NCBI GenBank assembly: GCA_041662785.1
Contig: JBAZRW010000006.1
Location: 1-64,000 of the forward strand
Origin: Bdellovibrionales bacterium
GTDB lineage: Bacteria > Pseudomonadota > Alphaproteobacteria > UBA9219
Length of the DNA: 64,000 nucleotides
Direction: 5' to 3'
Below, piece by piece: positions 36,656-44,635 of this stretch. The notes beneath the pieces were generated by a model that had not been told where the DNA came from, made no database searches, and saw nothing but the letters and a program-made list of their open reading frames with translations. How positions within the stretch are numbered: the first letter of the stretch is position 1; each line of letters starts with the position of its first letter. A program made the position numbers and the translations under genes.

Positions 36656-37291
36656 TTAGGCCGCTTTGCTGCTCTTACGGCGGCGATAGCCAGCCAGTCC
36701 AGCTAGACCCAAGCCAAACAAGGGCAGGGCGGCGGGAAGCGGCACGCTTGACACGGCGTAGGTTGTTGCAACCCTGCCTTCGCGCATCCAGCGATAGGAA
36801 AGGAAGTAGCTGTCAAAGTTCGCGGCGACATTGGCTAAGTTGGTGATAATGACGGTGGCGGTTTGCTTGTCGCCCTCCATATTCGCGGAAACGCTCACGT
36901 CAAGGGTGTCGCTCGTGTCGTGGAATCCATGATGCCTAAAAGCTTCTTGATTCAATGTCCAGCCATTGGAGTCAGCCCCAACGCGATAGCGATAGGGAGC
37001 TTCCTTATAGGAGGCATTGCCCTGAACGTAGTCCCATTGCCCAAGAGAGCCAAGGAACGTATAGCTGAACGTGATGGCGGTATTACTGGGGAGCAAGCCA
37101 GAGACATTGTCGTACTTAAACCCGCCATCACCAGCGAACGTGTTGGTGGCAATCGTGCCTGTGTTGCCCGCGTCAACCAAACCCATGTAATCATGGTTTC
37201 CGGTAAAGTCGATCGTTGCGGCTTGTGCAGGCGCAGCTGACGTTAACGCAATAAGCGTCAAAGCAGTGGCAAAGAAAGAGCGGACTGTCAT
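36656..37291 (-). CDS. VPLPA-CTERM sorting domain protein (second paralogue)
   Basis: The 211-residue protein has a signal peptide (cut near APAQA-A), a beta-rich middle with TAITFSYTFLG, and the tag VPLPAALPLFGLGLAGLAGY followed by RRRKSS. It shares the tag and the TAITF strand with the 31526 gene, but the middle is well diverged. It would be exported and processed by an exosortase-type enzyme. Both paralogues carry their own terminator. Confidence 0.85.
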   Translation of the reverse strand: MTVRSFFATALTLIALTSAAPAQAATIDFTGNHDYMGLVDAGNTGTIATNTFAGDGGFKYDNVSGLLPSNTAITFSYTFLGSLGQWDYVQGNASYKEAPYRYRVGADSNGWTLNQEAFRHHGFHDTSDTLDVSVSANMEGDKQTATVIITNLANVAANFDSYFLSYRWMREGRVATTYAVSSVPLPAALPLFGLGLAGLAGYRRRKSSKAA

Positions 37292-37493
37292 TGCTTTGAT
37301 CCTTCACATAATCTTATTTTAAACTAACTCTATACATAGTCCAAAATCGCTTCCAAAGCAAGCGCGAGAAAGTATTTCTTTCTGCTATGGTTAACAGGGT
37401 ATTGGGGGAGTTTCCTTACCTTTTTCCTTGAAAAGGCAAGAGACGCGGCGCATGCTTTTCTCGGTTTTAACGCTTTCAAAGGAGGCCACGGCC

Positions 37494-38396
37494 ATGACTC
37501 AGTCCCCGTTTTTCGGTTCCATAACGGCCCTTATCACGCCCTTTAAGAACGGTGCGATTGACGAAAAGGCGTTTCAGGATTTCGTGGCGTGGCAGATTCA
37601 TGAAGGCACGAATGGCCTTGTCCCTTGTGGCACGACGGGCGAAGCGCCCACCCTGTCCGATGCAGAATACGATCTATTGACCCGTGCGTGCCTTGATGTG
37701 GCGAAGGGCAAGGTTCCTGTGATGGTGGGTTGCGGATCAAACTCGACCGCGCATGCCATTCACCTAACGCAACAGGCGCAAAAGGCGGGCGCGGACGCCG
37801 CGCTTCACGTTGTGCCCTATTACAACAAGCCCTCGCAAGAAGGCCTCTATCAGCATTTCAAAGCTATCCATGACGCCAGCGATCTGCCCGTTTTTATCTA
37901 TAACATTCCGGGGCGCAGCATCGTAAACATGACGCCAGAGACGATGGCAAGACTCTCTCAATTGCCGCGCATTGTGGGCGTGAAGGATGCGACGGGGAAC
38001 CTGCAACGCCCCTTGAAAGTGCGGCAGCTGTGCGGCGCAGACTTTGTTCAATTGTCCGGTAATGACGATATCGCGCTGGCCTTTTTGGCGCAGGGCGGCA
38101 TGGGGAATATCTCGGTCGTCTCGAACATCGCGCCGTCGCTGTGCGCGAAGATGCAGGCCGCGTGGAGGGCAGGGGATATCGCCACCGCGCAAAAGATCAA
38201 CGACCAGTTGATGCCGCTGATTGAGGTTCTGTTTGTCGAGACTTCGCCCTCGCCGGTCAAGTACGCCGCGTCCCTTTTGGGCAAGTGCCGCAATGAGCTT
38301 CGCCTGCCCATGGTTCCCGTCAGCAAGGCGAACGAAAAGCAGATCAAGGACGCGATGGTGGCCTCGATCCTTGATATGGTTGATGCGGCGGCGTAA
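37494..38396 (+). CDS. dapA: 4-hydroxy-tetrahydrodipicolinate synthase
   Basis: DapA condenses aspartate semialdehyde with pyruvate for lysine and meso-diaminopimelate synthesis. The 300-residue protein has the GTTGE loop (46-50), the catalytic tyrosine region YNIPGRS (Y136) and the Schiff-base lysine K164 in GVKDATGN. The ATG at 37494 follows AAAGGAGG; an earlier in-frame start at 37428 is not supported. Confidence 0.97.
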   Translation: MTQSPFFGSITALITPFKNGAIDEKAFQDFVAWQIHEGTNGLVPCGTTGEAPTLSDAEYDLLTRACLDVAKGKVPVMVGCGSNSTAHAIHLTQQAQKAGADAALHVVPYYNKPSQEGLYQHFKAIHDASDLPVFIYNIPGRSIVNMTPETMARLSQLPRIVGVKDATGNLQRPLKVRQLCGADFVQLSGNDDIALAFLAQGGMGNISVVSNIAPSLCAKMQAAWRAGDIATAQKINDQLMPLIEVLFVETSPSPVKYAASLLGKCRNELRLPMVPVSKANEKQIKDAMVASILDMVDAAA

Positions 38397-38433
38397 GGGG
38401 GCTGAATAAGCGATAGGAAGGGCGGAGAGACCG

Positions 38434-38635
38434 GCTGGATCCCGCTTTCCCGTCTACGCTGCTCCGCAGCTTCGCCGGGCTAAGCTTCAGCCCTGCGAAG
38501 CTCGTCAGAGCGAAGCAGGGTCAGCGGGATGACGTAAGTGCTTAAAATTAAACGCTCCCTGTCATACCCCCCTTCCGTCATACCGGCGAAGGCCGGTATC
38601 CAGAGGGCTGGGGCGGGGATCCCATTTGGTTTCTT
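38434..38635. repeat. Cluster of CGTCAT-type palindromic elements
   Basis: One element runs from GGCTGGATCCCGCT (38434) to AGCGGGATGACG (38534), with two further hairpins nested in its loop; one is the 29-bp motif shared with 2531-2559. A second (38576-38604) reads CCGTCATACCGGCG...CGCCGGTATCCAG-like ends. It runs into GGGGATCCCATTTGG, which resembles the inner edge of other copies. It occupies most of the gap between dapA and the DotA/TraY gene. Confidence 0.75.
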
Positions 38636-38753
38636 TTTAAAAGACTTTCGTGAAAATATTAAAAGCTCTTTAACTGATTGAGCTATAATAGATAGTATAG
38701 GGACGTGTCTCATGCCGACTCGTGCGTTGGGGGGCAACGGATAAGGGTGAACC

Positions 38754-38806
38754 ACCCTCCCCTTGCGGGAGGGTCGATTTTGCAAAAGCAAAATCGGGGA
38801 GGGGTC
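38754..38806. repeat. Two-hairpin palindromic repeat upstream of the DotA/TraY gene
   Basis: ACCCTCCC-CTTGC-GGGAGGGT (38754-38774) is followed directly by CGATTTTGC-AAAA-GCAAAATCG (38775-38796), then GGGAGGGGTC. The last part can also pair with the first arm. The element is distinct from the CGTCAT family. It lies 90 bases before the start of the 38897 gene and would form strong structure in its leader if transcribed. Confidence 0.75.
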
Positions 38807-38896
38807 TTTCCTTACGGTTGGATCAAATCCTAGGCGCAGGGTGGAGAGAGTAAAAAGCGCACGGTGCAAAAACAAGGTGGCTGGAGGCTATAGTTT

Positions 38897-41800
38897 ATGC
38901 TTTTCAACAACGATGACGATAAAGCGAAAGACAAAAAACGCTCCTTGCTGGGGCTGTTGTTCAACCCGCGCTTTGACCGCGATATTAAGCCGCTGGGCGA
39001 AAGCATGGGCATGTTCGTGCGCATGATCGCGATGGTCTTTGCCGCGCACCGTTTGTTCCCCAAGGATCACCCCGCGATGCGGGATAACAGCCTGCGCCTG
39101 ACGTTGCGTGAGGTGATCGCCACCGCTTATAGCAACCTGTCCTTTACAAAGGAGGGCACGCCCCAGATCCTCCTTTTCGGCGCGGTGATAGGCACGCTTG
39201 TCTTCGCCGCCATCTTCATCTTCGCCCTTGTCATGTCGCTGTTTACAGGGTCGGCCCATGCGGCCGAGAGTATGTTTACGTTGTCTAGCGAGAATGAAAA
39301 ATGTGATTTAGCTCAAAAGTGGATTGGTTATTTGTTTTTGGGGAGTGATCTTAACGCGGGCTCTGGGTGTGCCTCATCTTATTATGCGCCCAATAGTCAA
39401 ATGATACAGCAGGCACTTCTTGCCGCATTTTCTACTTATAGCAGCATGATTTTAGCGGTGGCAGGTTTTTTGTTGATGTATCATTTGGCGTCGATGATTG
39501 CAGAGACAGCGCATACGGGTAAGCCAATGGGACGTGCCAATCAGGTGTGGGCTCCTATCCGTCTTGTTCTTGCCATTGGTCTTCTGGTTCCTATTTCTGG
39601 GGGGCTAAACACGGGACAATATGCTGTCATTCAAATGACGAAGTGGGGTTCTGCCTTTGCCAGCAAGACGTGGACGGGGTTTCTTGGAGGGTTGACAACG
39701 AATTTTAACAGCATGGGGTTTGTCGTTCCACCCCCTCCGTATGTTGAATCTGTGGTGAAAAACATTATTGCCTATGGTGGCTGTGTCGCGCAGCATAATG
39801 CCATGATTAAGGCGATGATTGCGTCAGGGGCGACAGATTTAGACGGGTATCTTATACCAAATATAGAATTTAGGCCATATGAATCGGAAGGCGGGTTGTT
39901 TGCAGAAAGTAATTATGTAGAGGCAGCTTTTTTAAGTACGAACAAAAAGGTTGGATGTGGTTCTATCCGTCTTCCCCCAGAGCCTGATTATGTGTCAGGT
40001 GATCCATTGGATGGTCTTGCCGCAGGCGTTTATAAAGTTTCTTATGACACTTTTACTAATGTTGTTGATATTGTGACTCAACCAGACACCGCTATTGCCA
40101 AGTTAGCGGTTGGTTTATTGCCTGCGGCTTATCGTGGAACTGTGGTTGAAAGCACGCCAGAGGGCATCATTACTGAATCGAAAAACCTTATTAAAACTGC
40201 TGAAACCTCTGTAACGACTGGTCTTCATAGTGCTCTGAGTGCTTCTATCGCTAAGCCCTTTGATAATGCCGCGATAGCTAAGTATTCTACTTCGGGGTGG
40301 GTTATGGCTGGGGCGTGGTTTAATACTCTAGCACGCATGCAAGGTGGACTTTTCGATATGGTCAATTCTACTTTTTCTGTTGAATTGTCGCCTCCGCAAT
40401 TAAGCTCTGGCGGGTTCTCGGGCTGGGTCTCTCAGAAGACGGGGTTGTTTGACTCTGGAAAGATTCGCACAAATGATCAAACAGTGTCCGAGTATGTGAC
40501 TAAGTTTGCTTCTATTGTTGATTCTGCCAACAAAAATGATGTGACAGCGTTAGCAGCGACAGGTTCCAGCGCTGATTCCAACCCAGCTTTAGGAACAGTG
40601 TCCTCTTTATTTTTTAAAGGACTTGATTTTGCCGGTAGGCAAATAGAGTTATGGGATAAAAATGGAATTATTCTGCAGGCGGGGAATAACGCCAATCCCT
40701 TTTCTGAGGTTGCTTCTTTCGGGTATAAGCTCTTTTCGTATGCTATGAATCTTATGACTGTGGCAGGCATGGGAACAATGGCATCAGCGGCGACAGGTGC
40801 AGTTTTAGGGTCTGTTGCAGCAGGTGGGGTATCGGGGGGGCTTGCGCTTCCCGCAGGTGGAATTGCTGGAGCGTTTATCGGTGCAGGTATTGCCAACATC
40901 GCAGGCGGTCTTTTGGGGGTTGCCTTTACAATAGCGGGGGCGATGGCGGCTGCTGGCATTATGATGGGGTTTTATGTTCCCTTATTGCCTTTTATTCGCT
41001 TTTTCTTTCATGTGTTGTCGTGGCTGATTTCTGTTTTTGAAGCTGTTGTTTCAGCCCCCTTATTTGCGCTGGCTCATCTCACGCCTTATGGCGATGGGTT
41101 GCCGGGGGGGGTGGCGCAAAAAGGGTACTTTTTTATTCTCAGTATATTCTTGCGTCCTGTTTTGACCGTTTTTGGTCTTATAGCGGGCATGTTAATGTTC
41201 TTTGTGGCCATTAACTTTCTTAACTTATCTTTTAGTGTTGCTTCCGCTAGTGTTGGCGCGTTTGAAGGTGGTTTTGCCGTTCTTTCTAAAATCATCTTTT
41301 GTTTGATGTACTGTGTGTTGGTTTATATTTGCGCCAATAACTGTTTCAAAACTGTTGGTTACTTTGCGGAACATGGCATGAACTGGATGAATGCTCAAGG
41401 CTCCATGGGCGTTGGCATGGGCGATAGGGGCATGGTAGAAAAAGTTATGGGGGCTGGAACAGCTTACCTTGGTCATAAAACGGGGGAAATGGTTCAGTCT
41501 GCCAGTAAGGCCGGTGGTCAAGCGATTGGAGACCCCATGGCTAAGAAAATCGGGCATGCATCTTCTCATAATTTAAAGAACAAAGATGATGCGATTTTGG
41601 CGGAGAAAGAACATGCGGCGGGAGAAGTCGCAGAACAGCGTCATGGAGAAATACGAGACGCAATCACAAATTTGGGACAAAATAATTCACTCAACGGACC
41701 AAGCGGTAGTGGAGGCAGCGCTTTGGGTGGTGGTCAAAATAATCCACCCATCGGACCAAGAGGTAGTGGCGGCGGTGGCAGCGGCGGTAATTTAGGCGGT

Positions 41801-41929
41801 GGCGGCAACTTAGCTGGTGGTCAAGGCTCTCCATCCATCGGACGAACGAGCCCAAGCGGTGGCGGACGTTCCGATGGCGATGTAAAACGCTTGGTGACTG
41901 ATAAAGATGGGGGAGACGATAGAAAGTAA
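38897..41929 (+). CDS. DotA/TraY-family membrane protein
   Basis: The 1010-residue protein resembles DotA/TraY proteins of type IVB secretion and conjugation systems. A cytoplasmic N-terminus (1-88) precedes a membrane span (91-116) ending in a signal-like AHA-AES. A span at about 187-205 leads into GKPMGRANQVWAPIRLVLA, a hallmark segment. A large hydrophilic domain follows, then five or so spans after residue 610, and a Gly/Ser-rich tail (about 935-990). No other Dot/Icm or Tra gene is in the window. GC content falls sharply at about 39260: 38 of 60 bases in 39061-39120 against 20 of 60 in 40021-40080. The first 120 codons look native and the rest foreign. Confidence 0.82.
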   Translation: MLFNNDDDKAKDKKRSLLGLLFNPRFDRDIKPLGESMGMFVRMIAMVFAAHRLFPKDHPAMRDNSLRLTLREVIATAYSNLSFTKEGTPQILLFGAVIGTLVFAAIFIFALVMSLFTGSAHAAESMFTLSSENEKCDLAQKWIGYLFLGSDLNAGSGCASSYYAPNSQMIQQALLAAFSTYSSMILAVAGFLLMYHLASMIAETAHTGKPMGRANQVWAPIRLVLAIGLLVPISGGLNTGQYAVIQMTKWGSAFASKTWTGFLGGLTTNFNSMGFVVPPPPYVESVVKNIIAYGGCVAQHNAMIKAMIASGATDLDGYLIPNIEFRPYESEGGLFAESNYVEAAFLSTNKKVGCGSIRLPPEPDYVSGDPLDGLAAGVYKVSYDTFTNVVDIVTQPDTAIAKLAVGLLPAAYRGTVVESTPEGIITESKNLIKTAETSVTTGLHSALSASIAKPFDNAAIAKYSTSGWVMAGAWFNTLARMQGGLFDMVNSTFSVELSPPQLSSGGFSGWVSQKTGLFDSGKIRTNDQTVSEYVTKFASIVDSANKNDVTALAATGSSADSNPALGTVSSLFFKGLDFAGRQIELWDKNGIILQAGNNANPFSEVASFGYKLFSYAMNLMTVAGMGTMASAATGAVLGSVAAGGVSGGLALPAGGIAGAFIGAGIANIAGGLLGVAFTIAGAMAAAGIMMGFYVPLLPFIRFFFHVLSWLISVFEAVVSAPLFALAHLTPYGDGLPGGVAQKGYFFILSIFLRPVLTVFGLIAGMLMFFVAINFLNLSFSVASASVGAFEGGFAVLSKIIFCLMYCVLVYICANNCFKTVGYFAEHGMNWMNAQGSMGVGMGDRGMVEKVMGAGTAYLGHKTGEMVQSASKAGGQAIGDPMAKKIGHASSHNLKNKDDAILAEKEHAAGEVAEQRHGEIRDAITNLGQNNSLNGPSGSGGSALGGGQNNPPIGPRGSGGGGSGGNLGGGGNLAGGQGSPSIGRTSPSGGGRSDGDVKRLVTDKDGGDDRK

Positions 41930-41957
41930 GCCTCTTTACACACGCTTTCTTTCTCTC

Positions 41958-42030
41958 TCACCCAACCCCTGTTGACCCGAACCCCCCTGTGCCTCGGCTG
42001 GTCGGGGGGAGGGCGGCGGCGGGCTCCCAT
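41958..42030 (-). pseudogene. Relic of a second dut 3' end
   Basis: Read on the minus strand from 42030, this stretch encodes WEPAAALPPTSRGTGGFGST followed by GVG and a stop codon. That is the same 23 residues plus stop as the true dut end at 42155-42226. The two copies differ only at synonymous third positions (for example ACA for ACT and TTC for TTT). No dut body precedes it, only a palindromic element. It is a degraded duplicate or a recombination scar. Confidence 0.75.
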
Positions 42031-42037
42031 TCCTTTT

Positions 42038-42114
42038 CCGTCACTCCCGCGCAAGCGCGAGTCCCGTTTTCTTTTTTTTAAACAAACGGGATGCCCGCTT
42101 TCGCGGGCATGACG
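42038..42114. repeat. CGTCAT-type palindromic element
   Basis: The full composite form is present: CCGTCACTCCCGCG, a CCCGTTTT...AAACGGG centre, and CCCGCTTTCGCGGG-CATGACG at the end. It has the same layout as the copy inside nadB. It lies between the dut relic and dut. Confidence 0.85.
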
Positions 42115-42154
42115 CGGTCTGTTAGGGCGGGATATAAACTGAAAAACCCCCCTC

Positions 42155-42613
42155 TCACCCCACGCCCGTTGACCCAAAGCCCCCAGTGCCTCGGCTGGTC
42201 GGGGGGAGGGCGGCGGCGGGCTCCCACATGATCCTTGTATAGGCCGCGATCACCATTTGCGCGATGCGCATACCGCGTGTGACGGTAAAAGGCTCGCTGC
42301 CCAGATTGGCCAAGATGATCTGCACCTCGCCCCTGTAATCGGCGTCAATCGTTCCCGGACTATTCAAAACGCTCAGCCCGTTTTTCAGGGCGAGGCCAGA
42401 GCGCGGCCTTATCTGCGCCTCAAACCCTTCTGGCAGCGCGATGGAAAGCCCCGTGGGGATAAGCTTGCGCTCACCCGCTTGCAGCGTGATGGGCGCGTCC
42501 TGCCCCACCGCCGCGCATAGGTCCATGCCCGCCGCGTGCTCGGTGGCATAGGCGGGGAGGTCAAGCCCCTGTGCGTGCGGCAGGGCGGTGATGGCGACGG
42601 TGACGGTGGTCAT
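42155..42613 (-). CDS. dut: dUTP diphosphatase
   Basis: Dut hydrolyses dUTP to dUMP, keeping uracil out of DNA and feeding dTMP synthesis. The 152-residue protein has all five trimeric dUTPase motifs: AGMDLCA, PRSGLALKNG, GTIDADYRGE, RIAQMVI and RGTGGFGSTG. The start at 42613 lies 22 bases from an array of 7-bp repeats that separates it from coaBC, whose 3' end faces it on the same strand. Confidence 0.96.
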   Translation of the reverse strand: MTTVTVAITALPHAQGLDLPAYATEHAAGMDLCAAVGQDAPITLQAGERKLIPTGLSIALPEGFEAQIRPRSGLALKNGLSVLNSPGTIDADYRGEVQIILANLGSEPFTVTRGMRIAQMVIAAYTRIMWEPAAALPPTSRGTGGFGSTGVG

Positions 42614-42635
42614 GGGGGTGTTCCTAGGGGTTAGA

Positions 42636-42684
42636 GATCAGAGTTCAGAGTTCAGAGTTCAGAGTTCAGAGTTCAGAGTTCAGA
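42636..42684. repeat. Heptamer tandem array (7 units)
   Basis: One GATCAGA unit is followed by six GTTCAGA units in exact 7-bp phase. The array lies between coaBC and dut and belongs to the same word family as the arrays at 53758, 53865, 54956, 61635 and 62036. Confidence 0.9.
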
Positions 42685-42702
42685 GAAAGTCGTCGGAGAG
42701 TC

Positions 42703-43965
42703 TTATTTCTTCCCTTCCTTCACAATCGCGTCGACCAGCTTTTGGGCGAGGGCGGTTTTGGAAAGGGTTGGCCATGGCTCGGCGGTCACTGTGCCTTTGG
42801 CCGTGTGCTTTAAAAGCGTCACGCTGTTCTCCTCGGCCCCAAAGCCTTTGCCGCCGCCAACCTGATTGGCGAGGATCCAGTCGCAGCCTTTACGCGCAAA
42901 CTTGGCCTTGGCGTTGTCGATCACATCATCTGTCTCTGCTGCAAAGCCGATCACCAGACGGGGGCGGCTCTCGCCCTTTTGTGACAGCGTGGCAAGGATA
43001 TCGGGATTTTCTGTCATCATGAGTGTGGGGGCGGCGTGAGCGCTTTCTTTTTTCATTTTCGAGCGTGATTGTGCCTTTGGCCGCCAATCGGCAACAGCGG
43101 CAGCGCACACCGCGATATCACAGGGCAGGGCGGCCTTGCATGCCGCCAGCATCTCTTGCGCCGTTTCAATGTGGATCACGCGCAGGCCTTGCGGATCGGG
43201 CAGGGCTGTCGGGCCTGTCACCAACGTGACATCGGCTCCCGCTGTTGCCAGCGCAGCGGCAATCGCGTGCCCCTGCTTGCCAGAGGAGCGGTTGCCGATA
43301 AAACGCACGGGGTCAATCGGCTCAAACGTCGGGCCGCTGGTGACAAGGGCGCGCTGACCTTGCAGCGGCGCGTTCTGCGCGAAAAAGCTTTCGATAGACG
43401 ACAGGATCGCGTCCGGCTCGCTCATGCGGCCTGCGCCTTCCTCACCGCACGCCAGCGCACCGCTCGCGGGGCCGACTTGCACAATGCCGCGAGAGGCCAG
43501 CGTTTTGATATTCGCCTGCGTGGCGGGATGCGCCCACATCCGCGCGTTCATCGCGGGCGCGATCATCACGGGCTTATCCGTTGCCAGCAAAACGGCGGCG
43601 GCCAGACTATCCGCTAGGCCATGCGCCATCTTGGCGATCATGTTGGCCGAGGCGGGCGCGACAACAATCAAATCCGCCTCACGCGACAGGCGGATATGGC
43701 CGAACTGCTTCTCATCTTCGGCATTAAAAAGCTGCGTAAGTGTTGTCTCTCCCGATAACGCTGCGACGGCAAGCGGCGTGATAAATTCCGCGCCGCCGCT
43801 GGTCAGGATGCAGCGCACCTGCGCCCCGCGCTCCTTCAGGCGGCGGATAAGGTCAAGGCTTTTATACGCGGCGATCCCGCCAGAGATGATCAAGAGGATG
43901 CGGCGATGGGAAAGAGAGGACGGCAGGGAAGGTGTGTCGTCTTCAGTTGAACACTTCTTGCGCAT
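42703..43965 (-). CDS. coaBC: Bifunctional phosphopantothenoylcysteine decarboxylase/phosphopantothenate-cysteine ligase
   Basis: CoaBC makes 4'-phosphopantetheine for coenzyme A. The N-terminal flavoprotein CoaC half has ISGGIAAYKSLDLIRRL, FGHIRLSREADLIVVAPASA, NARMWAHPATQ and the cysteine loop GALACGEEGAGRM. The CoaB half has TSGPTFEPIDPVRFIGNRSSG, CAAAVADWRP and NPDILATLSQ. The 420-residue length is normal. The start at 43965 overlaps the upstream SH3-protein gene by 23 bases; a later non-ATG start is possible. Confidence 0.95.
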   Translation of the reverse strand: MRKKCSTEDDTPSLPSSLSHRRILLIISGGIAAYKSLDLIRRLKERGAQVRCILTSGGAEFITPLAVAALSGETTLTQLFNAEDEKQFGHIRLSREADLIVVAPASANMIAKMAHGLADSLAAAVLLATDKPVMIAPAMNARMWAHPATQANIKTLASRGIVQVGPASGALACGEEGAGRMSEPDAILSSIESFFAQNAPLQGQRALVTSGPTFEPIDPVRFIGNRSSGKQGHAIAAALATAGADVTLVTGPTALPDPQGLRVIHIETAQEMLAACKAALPCDIAVCAAAVADWRPKAQSRSKMKKESAHAAPTLMMTENPDILATLSQKGESRPRLVIGFAAETDDVIDNAKAKFARKGCDWILANQVGGGKGFGAEENSVTLLKHTAKGTVTAEPWPTLSKTALAQKLVDAIVKEGKK

Positions 43966-44467
43966 AGGCCCCCCAGAAGTCTGATTTTTGCATGTAACCT
44001 TTTACCGAGCCAAATTGCACTTTGCACCATGCGGGCTGGCAGGATTTGATGATCCCGATGGCATTGGATTCAACCGTGGCCACGATAGCCGAGTCATAAG
44101 AGTCGCTGTCATAAAGTTTTTTCTCTTTTTGCGTGACGATGGCTGTTCGTTTGCCTGTCAGGGCGTTTTTGTGAACCCAGCCTTCCGACCCTTCCCAATC
44201 GCGAATGCGCCGCCAAATATCGAACTCGCCTGTGATTTCGACGGGAAGGCCCTCCGTACGGTACACCCATTCAATCGGATAGCGTGTCCCTGGCCCTGTG
44301 CGCAGGTTGACGTCATCTATGTGAAGAGAGGCAAAGCGCGGCAGCGGTAACCCTGTGCTGGACGCGGGCGTTTGCTCTCCTTCCGGCTGTGCATAGGCCG
44401 CATGGGCCATCGTGGTCAGGCAGAGGATAAGGAACAGGGAGAATTTGGAGAACGTCATTTTTCTCAT
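43943..44467 (-). CDS. Secreted protein with two bacterial SH3 domains
   Basis: A signal peptide (about 27 residues, ending AYA-Q) precedes two SH3b units. The first contains VNLRTGPGTRYPIEWVYRT and GSEGWVHKNALTG. The second starts at KLYDSDSYDSAIVATVE and contains a Cys pair in CQPAWCKVQFG. Such proteins are periplasmic and bind cell wall or partner proteins; many alphaproteobacteria have one. It shares a transcript with coaBC by overlap. Confidence 0.85.
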   Translation of the reverse strand: MRKMTFSKFSLFLILCLTTMAHAAYAQPEGEQTPASSTGLPLPRFASLHIDDVNLRTGPGTRYPIEWVYRTEGLPVEITGEFDIWRRIRDWEGSEGWVHKNALTGKRTAIVTQKEKKLYDSDSYDSAIVATVESNAIGIIKSCQPAWCKVQFGSVKGYMQKSDFWGAYAQEVFN

Positions 44468-44635
44468 GTGGGGTTTAAACGGGTTCTTTTTAAGGCAAAA
44501 GGGCAGCCTTTGTCTTTCCCTTTCTTTTTACAACAGGAGACGGAAGAATCATACCACTGTAAGCACATCCTTAATCATTTTTTGTTTGAAATAAGGTTGA
44601 CTGGTTAATGCCTTCCCCTTTTTCAAAGGATCCCC

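Noticed and set aside
38897..41929. A type IVB secretion locus
   Set aside because: Only the DotA/TraY gene is present; all neighbours are housekeeping genes.
41821..42177. Minus-strand frame of 118 codons between the DotA gene and dut
   Set aside because: It is made of the dut relic in the wrong frame plus a palindromic element.
42636..42684. CRISPR-like array
   Set aside because: The unit is 7 bp with no spacers and no cas genes in the window.
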